A stretch of 58,566 bases of DNA from an uncultured Verrucomicrobiales bacterium (GTDB lineage: Bacteria > Verrucomicrobiota > Verrucomicrobiia > Verrucomicrobiales > Akkermansiaceae), in contig CALGZA010000050.1 in NCBI GenBank assembly GCA_937934595.1, positions 1-58,566 on the forward strand, written 5' to 3'. Numbering within the stretch: the first letter of the stretch is position 1; the number at the start of each line of letters is the position of its first letter. The position numbers and the translations under genes are program-made. Shown piece after piece: positions 51,582 to 58,566 of this stretch. The notes beneath the pieces were generated by a model. It had not been told where the DNA came from. It did not search any database and saw nothing but the letters and a program-made list of their open reading frames with translations.

Positions 51582-52637
51582 ATGAGCAAATTAACGAACT
51601 ATCTGGGGACAAGAGATAATAACTGTAATCTCATCCGTTTTATGGCGGCTGTTTTGGTGCTATATAGTCATAGTTTTGATCTCTATGGAATGGGAGGAGA
51701 TGAGCCTTTGGTCAGGCAGGTGAAGATGTCTTTGGGTAGTTTGGCTGTTGATATTTTCTTTGTGACCAGTGGATTTCTGATCGCGGGTAGTTATTATAAT
51801 AGGAATGATATGAGGTTTTTCATAAGAGCCCGAGTAGTAAGGATATTTCCAGCGTTGCTTGTAGCCACATTTTTGACAGTCTGTGTGTTAGGAGTTTGTT
51901 TTACTACCTGTTCTTTGGGTGAATACTTTACTGATTTTGAAACTTACAAGTATTGGTATAAGAACTCATTGCTTATATTTAATGTGAAGTATTTTTTACC
52001 TGGGGTCTTTGAGAGTGTTCCTTATTCTGGTGTTGTCAATGGGTCTTTGTGGACTTTGCCTTATGAATTAAAGTGTTACATTATTTTAGCATTATTGGCG
52101 TATTGTTTATTAAGGTTTAAAGCGAATGTTAAGGCACAGAAGTTAGTTTATTTGGTTGTTGGGGTAGGTCTTCTTCTCGTGGCAATCACTGATCATTATT
52201 TCGATTACACAGGGAGCAGATCATATCGGCTTTTTGCGATGTTCTTTGGTGGTGCGAGTCTTTATATGTGGAGAGACCACGTGGTTTTATCTCACTGGGT
52301 TTTTGGAATTTTAATGGTTAGTTGTCTGGCGTTATTATGGTATGCGCCAATGTTCGAAGGTGTTTACTTGATAGCGATTTTTTATCTTGTTCTGTATTTG
52401 ACCTACGTTCCTAGTGGCAGTGTTAGATTATTTAATAAAGTAGGCGATTATTCTTATGGTCTTTATATTTATGCATTTCCGGTTCAGCAATCTGTACTGG
52501 CCTTGCATCCCGATATAAGCTTCGTTAATTTTTGTATTATAGCCTTTTTAATTACTTTCACATTGGCATGTTTGTCATGGCATTTGCTAGAAAAACGTTG
52601 TTTGAAATTTCGATACGTTAAAAGCATGGCTGGTTAG
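51582..52637 (+). CDS. Acyltransferase 3 (OafA/YrhL-type) membrane O-acyltransferase
   Basis: 351 residues with about ten transmembrane helices. The opening NCNLIRFMAAVLVLYSHSF (14-32) carries the family's essential His. AVDIFFVTSGFLIAGSYYNR near 55-74 and the FFIRARVVRIFPALLVA stretch near 79-95, with its conserved Arg residues, follow. NGSLWTLPYELKCYIILALL lies near 149-168, and YGLYIYAFPVQQSV and WHLLEKRCLKF near the end. These enzymes transfer acetyl or other acyl groups to O-antigen or exopolysaccharide sugars at the inner membrane. It lies between two glycosyltransferases in the glycan operon, 28 bases after the first. Confidence 0.9.
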   Translation: MSKLTNYLGTRDNNCNLIRFMAAVLVLYSHSFDLYGMGGDEPLVRQVKMSLGSLAVDIFFVTSGFLIAGSYYNRNDMRFFIRARVVRIFPALLVATFLTVCVLGVCFTTCSLGEYFTDFETYKYWYKNSLLIFNVKYFLPGVFESVPYSGVVNGSLWTLPYELKCYIILALLAYCLLRFKANVKAQKLVYLVVGVGLLLVAITDHYFDYTGSRSYRLFAMFFGGASLYMWRDHVVLSHWVFGILMVSCLALLWYAPMFEGVYLIAIFYLVLYLTYVPSGSVRLFNKVGDYSYGLYIYAFPVQQSVLALHPDISFVNFCIIAFLITFTLACLSWHLLEKRCLKFRYVKSMAG

Positions 52638-52648
52638 TCTGAGGATAG

Positions 52649-53566
52649 ATGCTAATTTTTTTAATACTTATGAAGATCACCGCAATAATCGATAGTTACA
52701 ATTCTAGGGAATACTTAGAGGAGGCCATAGTGAGTGTTTTGGAGCAGAAGCGGCAGCCTGATGAATTTCTGATAGTTGATGATGGATCAATAGATGGTTC
52801 AGCGGAGCTGGCTAAATCTCTACTAGCTGATGTTACATGGGCACGAGTGATAGAAAAAGAGAATGGGGGACAGGTCAGTTGTATGACTTGTGGGATTTTA
52901 GAAGCAAAAGGAGATGTGCTTGCTTTTTTAGATGGTGATGATTACTGGCTTGAGCATCATCTGGAATCAGCGGAGGAGCAGTTTAAAGGGAATTCCAAGC
53001 TTTCAATGTATTTTTCTGCCTGCAAAGCCTGTGGTGAATCTGAGGAATACATGTATCGCTCCTATTCACCAGGAAGAATAGGAGTGACCTCTGTGGTTAC
53101 AGCTACTGGTGGTTCATATGTGGGTGGGCTTAATTCAGCTTTAGTTGTTAGGGCAGATAGTGTGCGCCCATATTTGCCTTTGCCATCAGTAATAGAGAGA
53201 GACTGGGTAGTAAATGGGGATAATATTATGATCTGGCTTACTTCGCTTCATGGTGGAGAGAAGTTTGCTGAGGTTAGGCCTGGGATTAGGTATCGATTAC
53301 ATCCGAATAACAGTTTTAAGAAGTTGTCGAGCTACGCAGCTAAAATTCACCGTAAAGTGGCGACAGAAAAGTTTTTTGAATACTGTAGGAGAGAGTTTTA
53401 TATACCGGAAGATTATGCTAAATTGCTTTCTCATGAATACCGTGCGCAACCGTATAAAACAAAAAAACTAAAGCGTGAATATCTAAAGGCTCTGAAGAAG
53501 TCGTGTCATCATATAGGGTGGTGGAAGAGTGTTGTTTGTCGTATAAGGATTCATCTAGGAAAGTAA
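52649..53566 (+). CDS. Family 2 glycosyltransferase
   Basis: 305 residues. The ATG at 52649 has GAGG at good spacing; the ATG at 52670 would give the more usual GT2 opening KITAIIDSYNSREYLEEAI, so the start is uncertain by seven codons. FLIVDDGSIDGSAELA near 40 is the nucleotide-sugar site and DVLAFLDGDDYWLEHHLESA near 90 carries the metal-binding DGDD. The middle has SYVGGLNSALVVRADS, and the C-terminal end is rich in Lys, Arg and aromatic residues. No membrane helix. Its stop TAA shares an A with the next gene's ATG. Confidence 0.87.
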   Translation: MLIFLILMKITAIIDSYNSREYLEEAIVSVLEQKRQPDEFLIVDDGSIDGSAELAKSLLADVTWARVIEKENGGQVSCMTCGILEAKGDVLAFLDGDDYWLEHHLESAEEQFKGNSKLSMYFSACKACGESEEYMYRSYSPGRIGVTSVVTATGGSYVGGLNSALVVRADSVRPYLPLPSVIERDWVVNGDNIMIWLTSLHGGEKFAEVRPGIRYRLHPNNSFKKLSSYAAKIHRKVATEKFFEYCRREFYIPEDYAKLLSHEYRAQPYKTKKLKREYLKALKKSCHHIGWWKSVVCRIRIHLGK

Positions 53567-54342
53567 TGGAAAAATTAGATTTATCAGTAGTCATTATCAC
53601 CCGAGATGATGAGCATCGTGTAACTAAATTAGTGGCTTATTTAGTAGGGATAGTGAGTGAAGTAGTCGTACTCATTGATAATCGTGATGAGGAAGGGACT
53701 TTATCATCTCTCATGGGTATAAAAGGATGTGTTGCTGCGAGTTTTGAGTTTGAGGGGTTTGGTGCAGCTAAACAAAAGGCTGTGTCTATGGCTAAGCATC
53801 CATGGATTCTTTCTCTTGATTCTGATGAGATGCTCGATGATGCGTGCCTTTTAGCGATAGGAAAAGTAGATTTCACGAAACCTGCGGTATATAGATTTAG
53901 GCGACTCAATCATTATAATGATCGGCCGATTAAAGCATGTGGCTGGTATCCGGATCATGTCAAAAGGCTTTTCCATCGATCTGTGGCAGGGTTTTCCGAG
54001 GATGTAGTTCATGAGTCGGTGCAATTTCATGGAGTTGAAGAAGAGATAGCATTGTTAGATGGTAATATTTTACACTATTCTTTTTATGGTAGCCACGAGT
54101 TGCTTAGTAAGGTGTTAACCTATACAACCATGTATGCTGATCATTATAATGGTAAGCCTAAATCTGTGGTTGTTATTCTCATGCGTACTGTCTTTGGCTT
54201 TATCAAACCATACATTCTGCGGAGAGGGATTTTTTATGGTAGAGACGGCTTTATTATATCATTGATGCATGCTGCTGGGGTGTTTCATAAGCATTGGCGT
54301 GCTTCGGAGAAGGCGAGGGAGAAGAGCGGGGTAAAAGGTTAG
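53566..54342 (+). CDS. Family 2 glycosyltransferase, WaaE/KdtX-like
   Basis: 258 residues from the ATG at 53566, which overlaps the previous stop (TAATG); the longer frame from 53503 is not needed. LSVVIITRDDEHRV near the N-terminus, then VVVLIDNRDEEGT, FEGFGAAKQKAVSMAKHPWILSLDSDEML (~61-90) with the DSDE metal site, and WYPDHVKRLFHRSVAGFSEDVVHESV near 130-155. The FxGFGxxKN-like and WxxxxDxDE elements are typical of LPS-core glucosyltransferases of the WaaE/KdtX group. Last gene of the plus-strand glycan operon; it converges on the GT4 gene 20 bases away. Confidence 0.87.
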   Translation: MEKLDLSVVIITRDDEHRVTKLVAYLVGIVSEVVVLIDNRDEEGTLSSLMGIKGCVAASFEFEGFGAAKQKAVSMAKHPWILSLDSDEMLDDACLLAIGKVDFTKPAVYRFRRLNHYNDRPIKACGWYPDHVKRLFHRSVAGFSEDVVHESVQFHGVEEEIALLDGNILHYSFYGSHELLSKVLTYTTMYADHYNGKPKSVVVILMRTVFGFIKPYILRRGIFYGRDGFIISLMHAAGVFHKHWRASEKAREKSGVKG

Positions 54343-54362
54343 TTGTGGATAGAGTAGGCTAA

Positions 54363-55433
54363 CTATATTTGGTCTTTCAGAAGGTTTTTAAATAGGTCAA
54401 GATAGTTATGGGTCATTTGTTTCCAGCAAAATTTGTCTGCTTGTCGTAGGCAGATTTTTTTTTGTGAAGTGCACATGTCTAGTTCTTCTATGATGAATTG
54501 GTTCACTTTATTGGCCATGCTTTCTGGGTCTGCGCTCATCCAGTATACGCCTGCTTTGCCTACTACTTCAGGTATAGATGTTGCTTCAAAAATAAAGGGG
54601 GTTTTACCGCATTGCATAGCCTCGGCTGGTGGGAGTCCGAAACCTTCTAACTTAGATGGGAAAAGAAAAGCTGAGCAGTGATTCAAGTACCAATTTTTTT
54701 CAGATGGAGAAATGTTAGGTATGAGTTTGACGCGGTTTTCAATGCCAATTTTTTCAGCTATTTGAGCGAGTTCATTGATATAGTTACCATTGCTAGAACC
54801 TGCTATAATGAGGTCTATATTTGTATCAATAAACGGCATCATCTCAATGATCGCTTCGTAGTTTTTTTTACGCATGAATGCTCCGAGAGCAAAAAGAAAC
54901 TTTTTATTTGGAGGTGGGGTGGGTGTAATTCCTGTGTCTGGTTTGTTAACTCCGTTATAGATCACTGAGTGGGGTTTCGGAGCTAGCTTGGGGTGGTGTT
55001 TCAGTATATCAGACTGGGTATATTCAGAAATGCTTACGATGTGGCTAGCTTGCTGCAGGTGTGCGTTACTTTTTTTTAGATAGCTGTTTTTCTTATGGGG
55101 TTTTTCGTAGATTGGATTCAAGTCATGTACTGTTGCGACGTGCAAGCAGTCATTGGTAGATGGTTTATTTATGGTATGAAATGTGGAGTGCCAGAGATCG
55201 TATTTTTTACTTAAGGCATATATTTGTTTGCGTTTCATTAGGGCTTGGCGGATGCACTTCAGATTTGTCTCGAAATGAGGGATGTTTTTTTTAGGTAGTA
55301 ATAATCCGATATCAAAAGGGTATGCCTCTGATAAGGTTTCTAACTCTTTGATGTATGCACGCAAGAAGGTATCAAGCCCGTTGTGCGGGCTTTTTAGCTT
55401 TGTGGCATCGATTAATATTTTAGGTGGTTTCAT
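54363..55433 (-). CDS. Family 4 (GT-B) glycosyltransferase
   Basis: 356 residues from the ATG at 55433; an upstream ATG at 55505 would add 24 residues lacking family likeness. The N-terminal domain starts KILIDATKLKSPHNGLDTFLRAYI and contains HVATVHDLNPI and SHIVSISEYTQSDIL. The C-terminal domain carries the donor site: KKFLFALGAFMRKKNYEAII near 205, LIIAGSSNGNY, the SEKNWYLNHCSAFLFPSKLEGFGLPPAEAMQCG stretch (~265-297) with the E-x7-E motif, and SIPEVVGKAGVYW. A retaining glycosyltransferase, probably mannosyl- or related. It is transcribed toward the glycan operon from the far side and likely contributes to the same polymer. Confidence 0.88.
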   Translation of the reverse strand: MKPPKILIDATKLKSPHNGLDTFLRAYIKELETLSEAYPFDIGLLLPKKNIPHFETNLKCIRQALMKRKQIYALSKKYDLWHSTFHTINKPSTNDCLHVATVHDLNPIYEKPHKKNSYLKKSNAHLQQASHIVSISEYTQSDILKHHPKLAPKPHSVIYNGVNKPDTGITPTPPPNKKFLFALGAFMRKKNYEAIIEMMPFIDTNIDLIIAGSSNGNYINELAQIAEKIGIENRVKLIPNISPSEKNWYLNHCSAFLFPSKLEGFGLPPAEAMQCGKTPFIFEATSIPEVVGKAGVYWMSADPESMANKVNQFIIEELDMCTSQKKICLRQADKFCWKQMTHNYLDLFKNLLKDQI

Positions 55434-55936
55434 CGTTGGTATGGAGATTGTGGTGAGTGATGTAAATTGGTGATAGTGAGTTAGATGAAATTCATTATTA
55501 ATCACCAGTCGATGTTTGTTTATGAGTTAGATGTAACTTCTTTAAGGAATTTCATGGTTATTTTTTATTGGCAGAGCAAACAGGTGTGCACAAGGTCTTT
55601 TACCTTCTTGAGGGTGAGCGGGTCAAATGAAGTAAGTTTTTTTGAGTTATGTGTTATACTTTCATTGTCGTTTCAATGGCCAAATAGTAAAATGTTAAGG
55701 TTATATAATGTGGGTAGGAAAAACAGAACAGGGATCTGTGAGTTGTGAATATGTTTGGTTTGGGATTAATCTCAGTGTTGTCACATGCCATGAATTTCAT
55801 TTAGTTTCATTTATATTTAATGCTTACTATATATCTTATTACTTTGTGTAGTGTATTTTTACTGTAATTAGGCATGGTGAAGGTATTTCTCCTTTACAGA
55901 TGCTGAATAACGAATATAATGGTTTTGTAACTGTAG
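55434..55936. other. Intergenic stretch between GT4 and the SHD1-like gene
   Basis: About 500 bases with no gene I can support. An 87-codon open frame at 55485-55748 has no ribosome-binding site and no recognisable product. The sequence is A/T-rich, especially 55790-55930, and must contain the divergent promoters for the GT4 gene and the SHD1-like gene. Confidence 0.4.
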
Positions 55937-56527
55937 ATGTTGCTTGCACTTATGAAACAATTTTTTATGAAATATAACTTATGTCTTTTGGCCACGCTTA
56001 TGACGGGATTTTTTTCTGTTATAGCGTCTGCTGGGTTGGAGTCTCGAACATTTTTTAGCGCTGACAAGTCTAAGTCATTTAAGGGAACCTTGAAGTCTTA
56101 TGATCAAAGCAGTGGTAAGGTTAGGGTGCGCACTATTAAAGGTAGAGATAAAACTTTTAAAATTAGTGTGTTGTCGGATGATTGTCAGGCTTATATTACT
56201 GACAATATAAGCAAGGTGGCAGTTGCGTCAGCGCTTGATATTTCAATTAAGCAGATTAAAGAGAAAAAGTCTAAGGGTAGTGATAGTTCTGATTATAAAT
56301 ACTCGGTGACTTTTTACAATAAAGGGAAGAGCCTTTTGAAGGATCTAGATGTTGATTATACGGTTTATTACAAGAAGGATACTATTAAGCGAGGTGTGAA
56401 GGCGACTTCGCTCACAAGCACGGGATCATTTGATATTTCTGAAATTGACCCTAAGTATAGGAAAACGGATACAACTAGCCCGATATCGATTACAAAGAAG
56501 ACGATCAAAGGAAAAGGCGGGGGCTGA
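55937..56527 (+). CDS. Secreted SHD1-like protein, interrupted by an in-frame TGA
   Basis: 196 residues to the TGA at 56525-56527. Start may be the ATG at 55937, 55952 or 55967; all lead into one signal peptide (LCLLATLMTGFFSVIASA). The first mature part, SRTFFSADKSKSFKGTLKSYDQSSGKVRVRT and so on (residues ~36-95), matches the SLA1-homology-1-like repeat common in PVC secreted proteins (R-F/W-x-(x)-D-G-x5-G, then K-V-x-V-R, then LS-x-D). A second beta-rich part begins YKYSVTFYNKGKSLLKDLDVDYTVYY (~121-146) and contains TSTGSFDISEID. The reading ends at KGKGGG, but the same frame stays open for 46 more codons with a matching tail (next entry). Function unknown. Confidence 0.7.
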   Translation: MLLALMKQFFMKYNLCLLATLMTGFFSVIASAGLESRTFFSADKSKSFKGTLKSYDQSSGKVRVRTIKGRDKTFKISVLSDDCQAYITDNISKVAVASALDISIKQIKEKKSKGSDSSDYKYSVTFYNKGKSLLKDLDVDYTVYYKKDTIKRGVKATSLTSTGSFDISEIDPKYRKTDTTSPISITKKTIKGKGGG

Positions 56528-56668
56528 TGTGGACCAGGTATACCAGGCGGTCGCCTGACAGATCGGATAGTAGGAATAATAATTGATGTGAAGATTGATG
56601 GTGAGATTGTTATGACTGAGTCAGACAATAGTACATTATTGAATAAAGTATTGAAGGAGCGAGATTAG
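56528..56668 (+). pseudogene. In-frame continuation of the SHD1-like gene beyond the TGA
   Basis: Directly after the TGA the same frame has 46 sense codons and then TAG at 56666-56668. The product reads CGPGIPGGRLTDRIVGIIID, then VKIDGEIVMTESDNSTLLNK to the end. The core (basic residues, hydrophobic beta strand, a second strand with dG-x-hh, acidic-Ser, then a leucine helix) is the normal C-terminal tail of the PVC family to which the upstream part belongs, as I remember it. A strong terminator follows 35 bases later. The simplest reading is one gene with a nonsense mutation; translational readthrough is the alternative. Confidence 0.6.
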
Positions 56669-56703
56669 TTTTACTTATTCTTCATAGATTAATCATTATT
56701 GAC

Positions 56704-56741
56704 GGCTTCGGAGCTATTATTCTCTGAAGCCTTTTTTATTT
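56704..56741 (+). terminator. Intrinsic terminator of the SHD1-like gene
   Basis: The stem GGCTTCGGAG / CTCTGAAGCC has ten pairs with one G-T wobble, an 8-base loop, and TTTTTTATTTT directly after. It lies 35 bases past the TAG at 56668, not directly after the TGA at 56527. Confidence 0.88.
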
Positions 56742-57204
56742 TGTGCTCAGCATAGAAAACTTCTGGCAAACGATAATGTTACTAACATGAGATGTAGCTG
56801 CTTTTAGACTGCTTTATGGCATAAAGTAGAGAGCAGATCGGAGGTTTGTGTGTTTATTGTGATGGAGATGGTTTGAGGGAGCGATTAAAAACTGGTGAAT
56901 ATCACTTTGTTAGGTGTGTGGGGTGTAGGGTGTTTTTATAGGTTTTAAGGTGCGTCTATCTGTAATTAGCCACGAACATAGTGTAGACTTGTAATAAGCA
57001 TGTATGAATCTAAGTTGCACAACAACGGTTATTGTTTTATCAGAAGTACTGAGTAGCCTCCTTAATATAAAGAACCAGCGAGAACAGTTTGGAATTTCCT
57101 CCAACCATTTAGCCCCAGAGTTAGTTTTTTATCGGAGCGTTAGCTCCGCTTGGACGTTGCTGGATGTTGGATGAGCCTTTTGTTTATGGCTCGGGGAGGA
57201 TGAG
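56742..57204. other. Intergenic stretch without recognisable genes
   Basis: About 460 bases. Six-frame reading shows only short frames without start context. The hairpin CGGAGCGTTAGCTCCG near 57134 is the only clear secondary-structure element. The last part merges into the decayed transposase on the minus strand. Confidence 0.4.
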
Positions 57205-57557
57205 TGCGGGTTGAGATCGATCTAATAGGGTCTGAATTTTTTGTTGTGTCATGAATTTGGCTGGTCCAGCTTCATTGCAGATGTTGAGTTCTTGTCATCT
57301 GCCACTGAGTTGTTTTCGAGCTTTCTTATTGCTCGCTCTGGAGCGGCGTTGTTTCCACTAGATGTTACACGGCAGATAAGGGTCTCCACGTAAATTCGAT
57401 TTAATGTATGGATTAGTAACTGTCTGACTCAGGTAGGCAGTGCATTGCCTATCTTTAGCTTGAGGGCTGAGGTCTAGAATCCGATGGATTATTCCTTGTG
57501 TATGTCTAGTCCGATGTAGTATTTTGTATCTATGAAGCAATTAGGCGTTTTAATCAT
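57205..57557 (-). pseudogene. Decayed IS110-family transposase remnant
   Basis: On the minus strand an ATG at 57557 opens a frame reading IKTPNCFIDTKYYIGLDIHKE before a stop. YIGLDIHKE is the N-terminal DEDD-box opening of IS110-type transposases. Further down, in shifted frames, come VETLICRVTSSGNNAAPERA with IRKLEN after it and CNEAGPAKFMTQQKIQTLLD. These correspond in order to the family's G-x-x-xTPEAIRKL and CYEAGPCGF motifs. Stops and at least two frameshifts break it, and the C-terminal Ser-rich part is missing or unrecognisable. No ends or target repeats can be placed. Confidence 0.65.
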
Positions 57558-57677
57558 GTTGGATGGGTTTTTGCGACCTTGTGCTAGAGGAGTAGCTCAG
57601 GCAAACTTTAGACTTATGATATTTATGAACCAAGGTCTGGGTAACGATGAGCTTAAGCCATAGAATATCAGCTAAAA

Positions 57678-58136
57678 ATGCCAAGCGCTAACTATATTCT
57701 ACTAGCACTTTGTTCTACGGTTATTGCTGCTGATGCTAGTGGAATGCAAGGTAGTTGGGCAAATAGGTTAGGTCTCCCGTTAGGATCAGTAGCGCAATAT
57801 ATAGGTATTGTTGTACCTGTGATATTTATTCTAGGCTTTGTTATCCCTTCACAGAAGGAATATGAGAAGTGGCGATTTATCATTCCATTCATAGCTCTGC
57901 TTTGTATTTTATTCCCTTATCTCGTGTTTCATTTTCAAACTAACAAGATTATACTGGATCAAGATCTTAGTATAGATACACGTTATGAACTTGAAGAAAA
58001 ATTTGGCAGTCAAGTAATGATCATGAGTTGTGGCAGCGAGTCTCAATTAGCTTACATTTCTAACAAGGTAGACAAAGAAGAAGTCGAACATGTAATTTGG
58101 ACTAGTCCAAAGCCCCAGAGCAATGAAATCAAATAA
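57678..58136 (+). CDS. Small membrane protein of unknown function
   Basis: 152 residues. The N-terminus (YILLALCSTVIAADASG) could be a signal peptide. Two transmembrane helices follow at about 41-58 (YIGIVVPVIFILGFVIP) and 67-88, and then a soluble, acidic ~60-residue tail with two cysteines' worth of uncertainty (one Cys near 117). No family recognised. Its base composition is balanced between strands and more A-rich than the main body of the window, and it sits between IS remains, so it may be a recent arrival. The start lacks a strong ribosome-binding site. Confidence 0.5.
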   Translation: MPSANYILLALCSTVIAADASGMQGSWANRLGLPLGSVAQYIGIVVPVIFILGFVIPSQKEYEKWRFIIPFIALLCILFPYLVFHFQTNKIILDQDLSIDTRYELEEKFGSQVMIMSCGSESQLAYISNKVDKEEVEHVIWTSPKPQSNEIK

Positions 58137-58446
58137 AAAAAGTAGAACAATACGGGCTACAGAAGTTGGTGCCATTGGCGCCTTTGCGGTCAGTTTTTCA
58201 TGTAATTATAAGCTCAACCCCTTCGTTCATCATTGCTCTTTCCCATGGGTTAGCTATGCTAACCCAAGTTTAACATTTAGCCTTTTTTTCGGGTGAAAAA
58301 CACCCTAAAAACCACTTTTTTCCGGCAAGAAAAAACCATAAGTCATTCACCTTAAGTAATGAAGTTTTTATTAACACCTCAATGTAGTGCCATACCATTA
58401 AATTAATCATTGATTTTCTCTCCCCAATCTGTCAATTTACCTCTCT
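58137..58446. other. Non-coding region upstream of the transposase, with hairpins
   Basis: About 310 bases, C- and A-rich on the plus strand, unlike the main body of the window. It contains the near-palindrome GGTGCCATTGGCGCC near 58170 and the perfect hairpin TGGGTTAGC-TAT-GCTAACCCA at 58246-58266. It probably includes the left end of the IS1634-type element, but the inverted repeat cannot be fixed because the right end is outside the window. Confidence 0.4.
58246..58266. repeat. Perfect 9-bp inverted repeat (hairpin)
   Basis: TGGGTTAGC and GCTAACCCA flank the three bases TAT. No T-run follows directly, so it may be an element-associated palindrome or a weak terminator rather than a standard terminator. 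Confidence 0.6.
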
Positions 58447-58566
58447 ATGTATATTCGGCAGACAAAAACTCGTTCAAAAGCTTCAGGCGAAGAATACTTT
58501 ACCTATCGACTCGTTGAGTCAAAGCGCGTTGGATCCAAAGTAAACCAAAAAACTATTCTCAACCTT
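58447..58566 (+). CDS. IS1634-family transposase, N-terminal fragment (runs off the window)
   Basis: An ATG at 58447 opens a frame of 40 codons to the window end. It begins YIRQTKTRSKASGEEYFTYR and continues LVESKRVGSKVNQKTILNL. This is the standard N-terminus of IS1634-type DDE transposases (YIR-x5-S-x-G-x-x-Y-x-TYRLVES-x-R-x-G-x-K-V-x-Q-x-T-h-L-N-L). No defect is visible in this part, so the copy may be intact. Confidence 0.82.
   Translation, partial: MYIRQTKTRSKASGEEYFTYRLVESKRVGSKVNQKTILNL

Noticed and set aside
55485-55748. 87-codon frame upstream of the SHD1-like gene
   Set aside because: No ribosome-binding site, no recognisable composition or family, and it overlaps the 5' leader of the divergent GT4 gene.
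57585-57665. tRNA-like GGAGTAGCTCAGGC
   Set aside because: It resembles a D-arm, but no acceptor stem, anticodon arm or T-loop (GTTCGA) can be folded around it.
1-58566. CRISPR arrays, rRNA genes, prophage modules
   Set aside because: No regularly spaced repeats, rRNA sequence or phage structural genes were seen anywhere in the window.

Overview
The window is chromosomal DNA from a member of the PVC superphylum, most likely a marine Verrucomicrobiota of the Verrucomicrobiales/Rubritalea-like kind. This rests on families largely confined to Planctomycetes and Verrucomicrobia: a 1117-residue propeller/HEAT/cytochrome c protein, a DUF1549/DUF1553 cytochrome with a DUF1501 partner, a DUF1592/DUF1588-type cytochrome with a DUF1552 partner, a PDZ-DUF6288 protein and an SHD1-like secreted protein. 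G clearly exceeds C on the plus strand almost throughout, whichever strand is coding, as expected if that strand is the leading strand of replication. The bias fades in the last ~1 kb, where IS remains lie.

Layout. 1-1.3 kb: a truncated membrane-anchored protein and an arginine-rich lipoprotein. 1.4-8.6 kb (minus): lysA, a small unknown protein, and a tight operon for an SGNH-like protein, a PVC propeller-cytochrome and an FG-GAP/VCBS protein. 8.8-17.2 kb: housekeeping genes (coiled-coil membrane protein, lpdA, mnmM-like methyltransferase, creC-like kinase, glnII behind a sigma-54-like promoter, typA/bipA). 17.3-19.3 kb: gene-poor, with a small lipoprotein and an outer-membrane barrel. 19.3-35.3 kb: two cytochrome/Tat-exported protein pairs in divergent orientation, the second preceded by SGNH and SASA esterases, an FAD oxidoreductase and a PDZ/toroid/HEAT protein. 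These are all predicted to be exported and look like a surface glycan or glycoconjugate processing block. 35.3-41.1 kb: TraB-like and NTF2-like proteins, rex, ald, aroG, metY. 41.2-55.4 kb: lactonase, a SAF-domain dehydrogenase plus an FAD protein, then a cell-surface glycan locus: dTDP-L-rhamnose genes rfbCBDA, an fdtA/GNAT/fdtB set for a dTDP-3-acetamido-3,6-dideoxyhexose, three GT2s, one GT4 and an acyltransferase. 55.9-58.6 kb: an SHD1-like gene cut by an in-frame TGA, a decayed IS110-type transposase, an unknown membrane protein, and the start of an IS1634-type transposase.

The most unusual points are the in-frame TGA followed by 46 sense codons that look like the family's normal C-terminal tail; the GG-N10-GC promoter before glnII; the duplicated cytochrome/Tat-partner design around the esterases; an SGNH protein whose catalytic residues are all replaced; and the SAF-dehydrogenase/FAD pair next to the sugar-nucleotide genes. 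All functions are inferred by reading; no database search was run.
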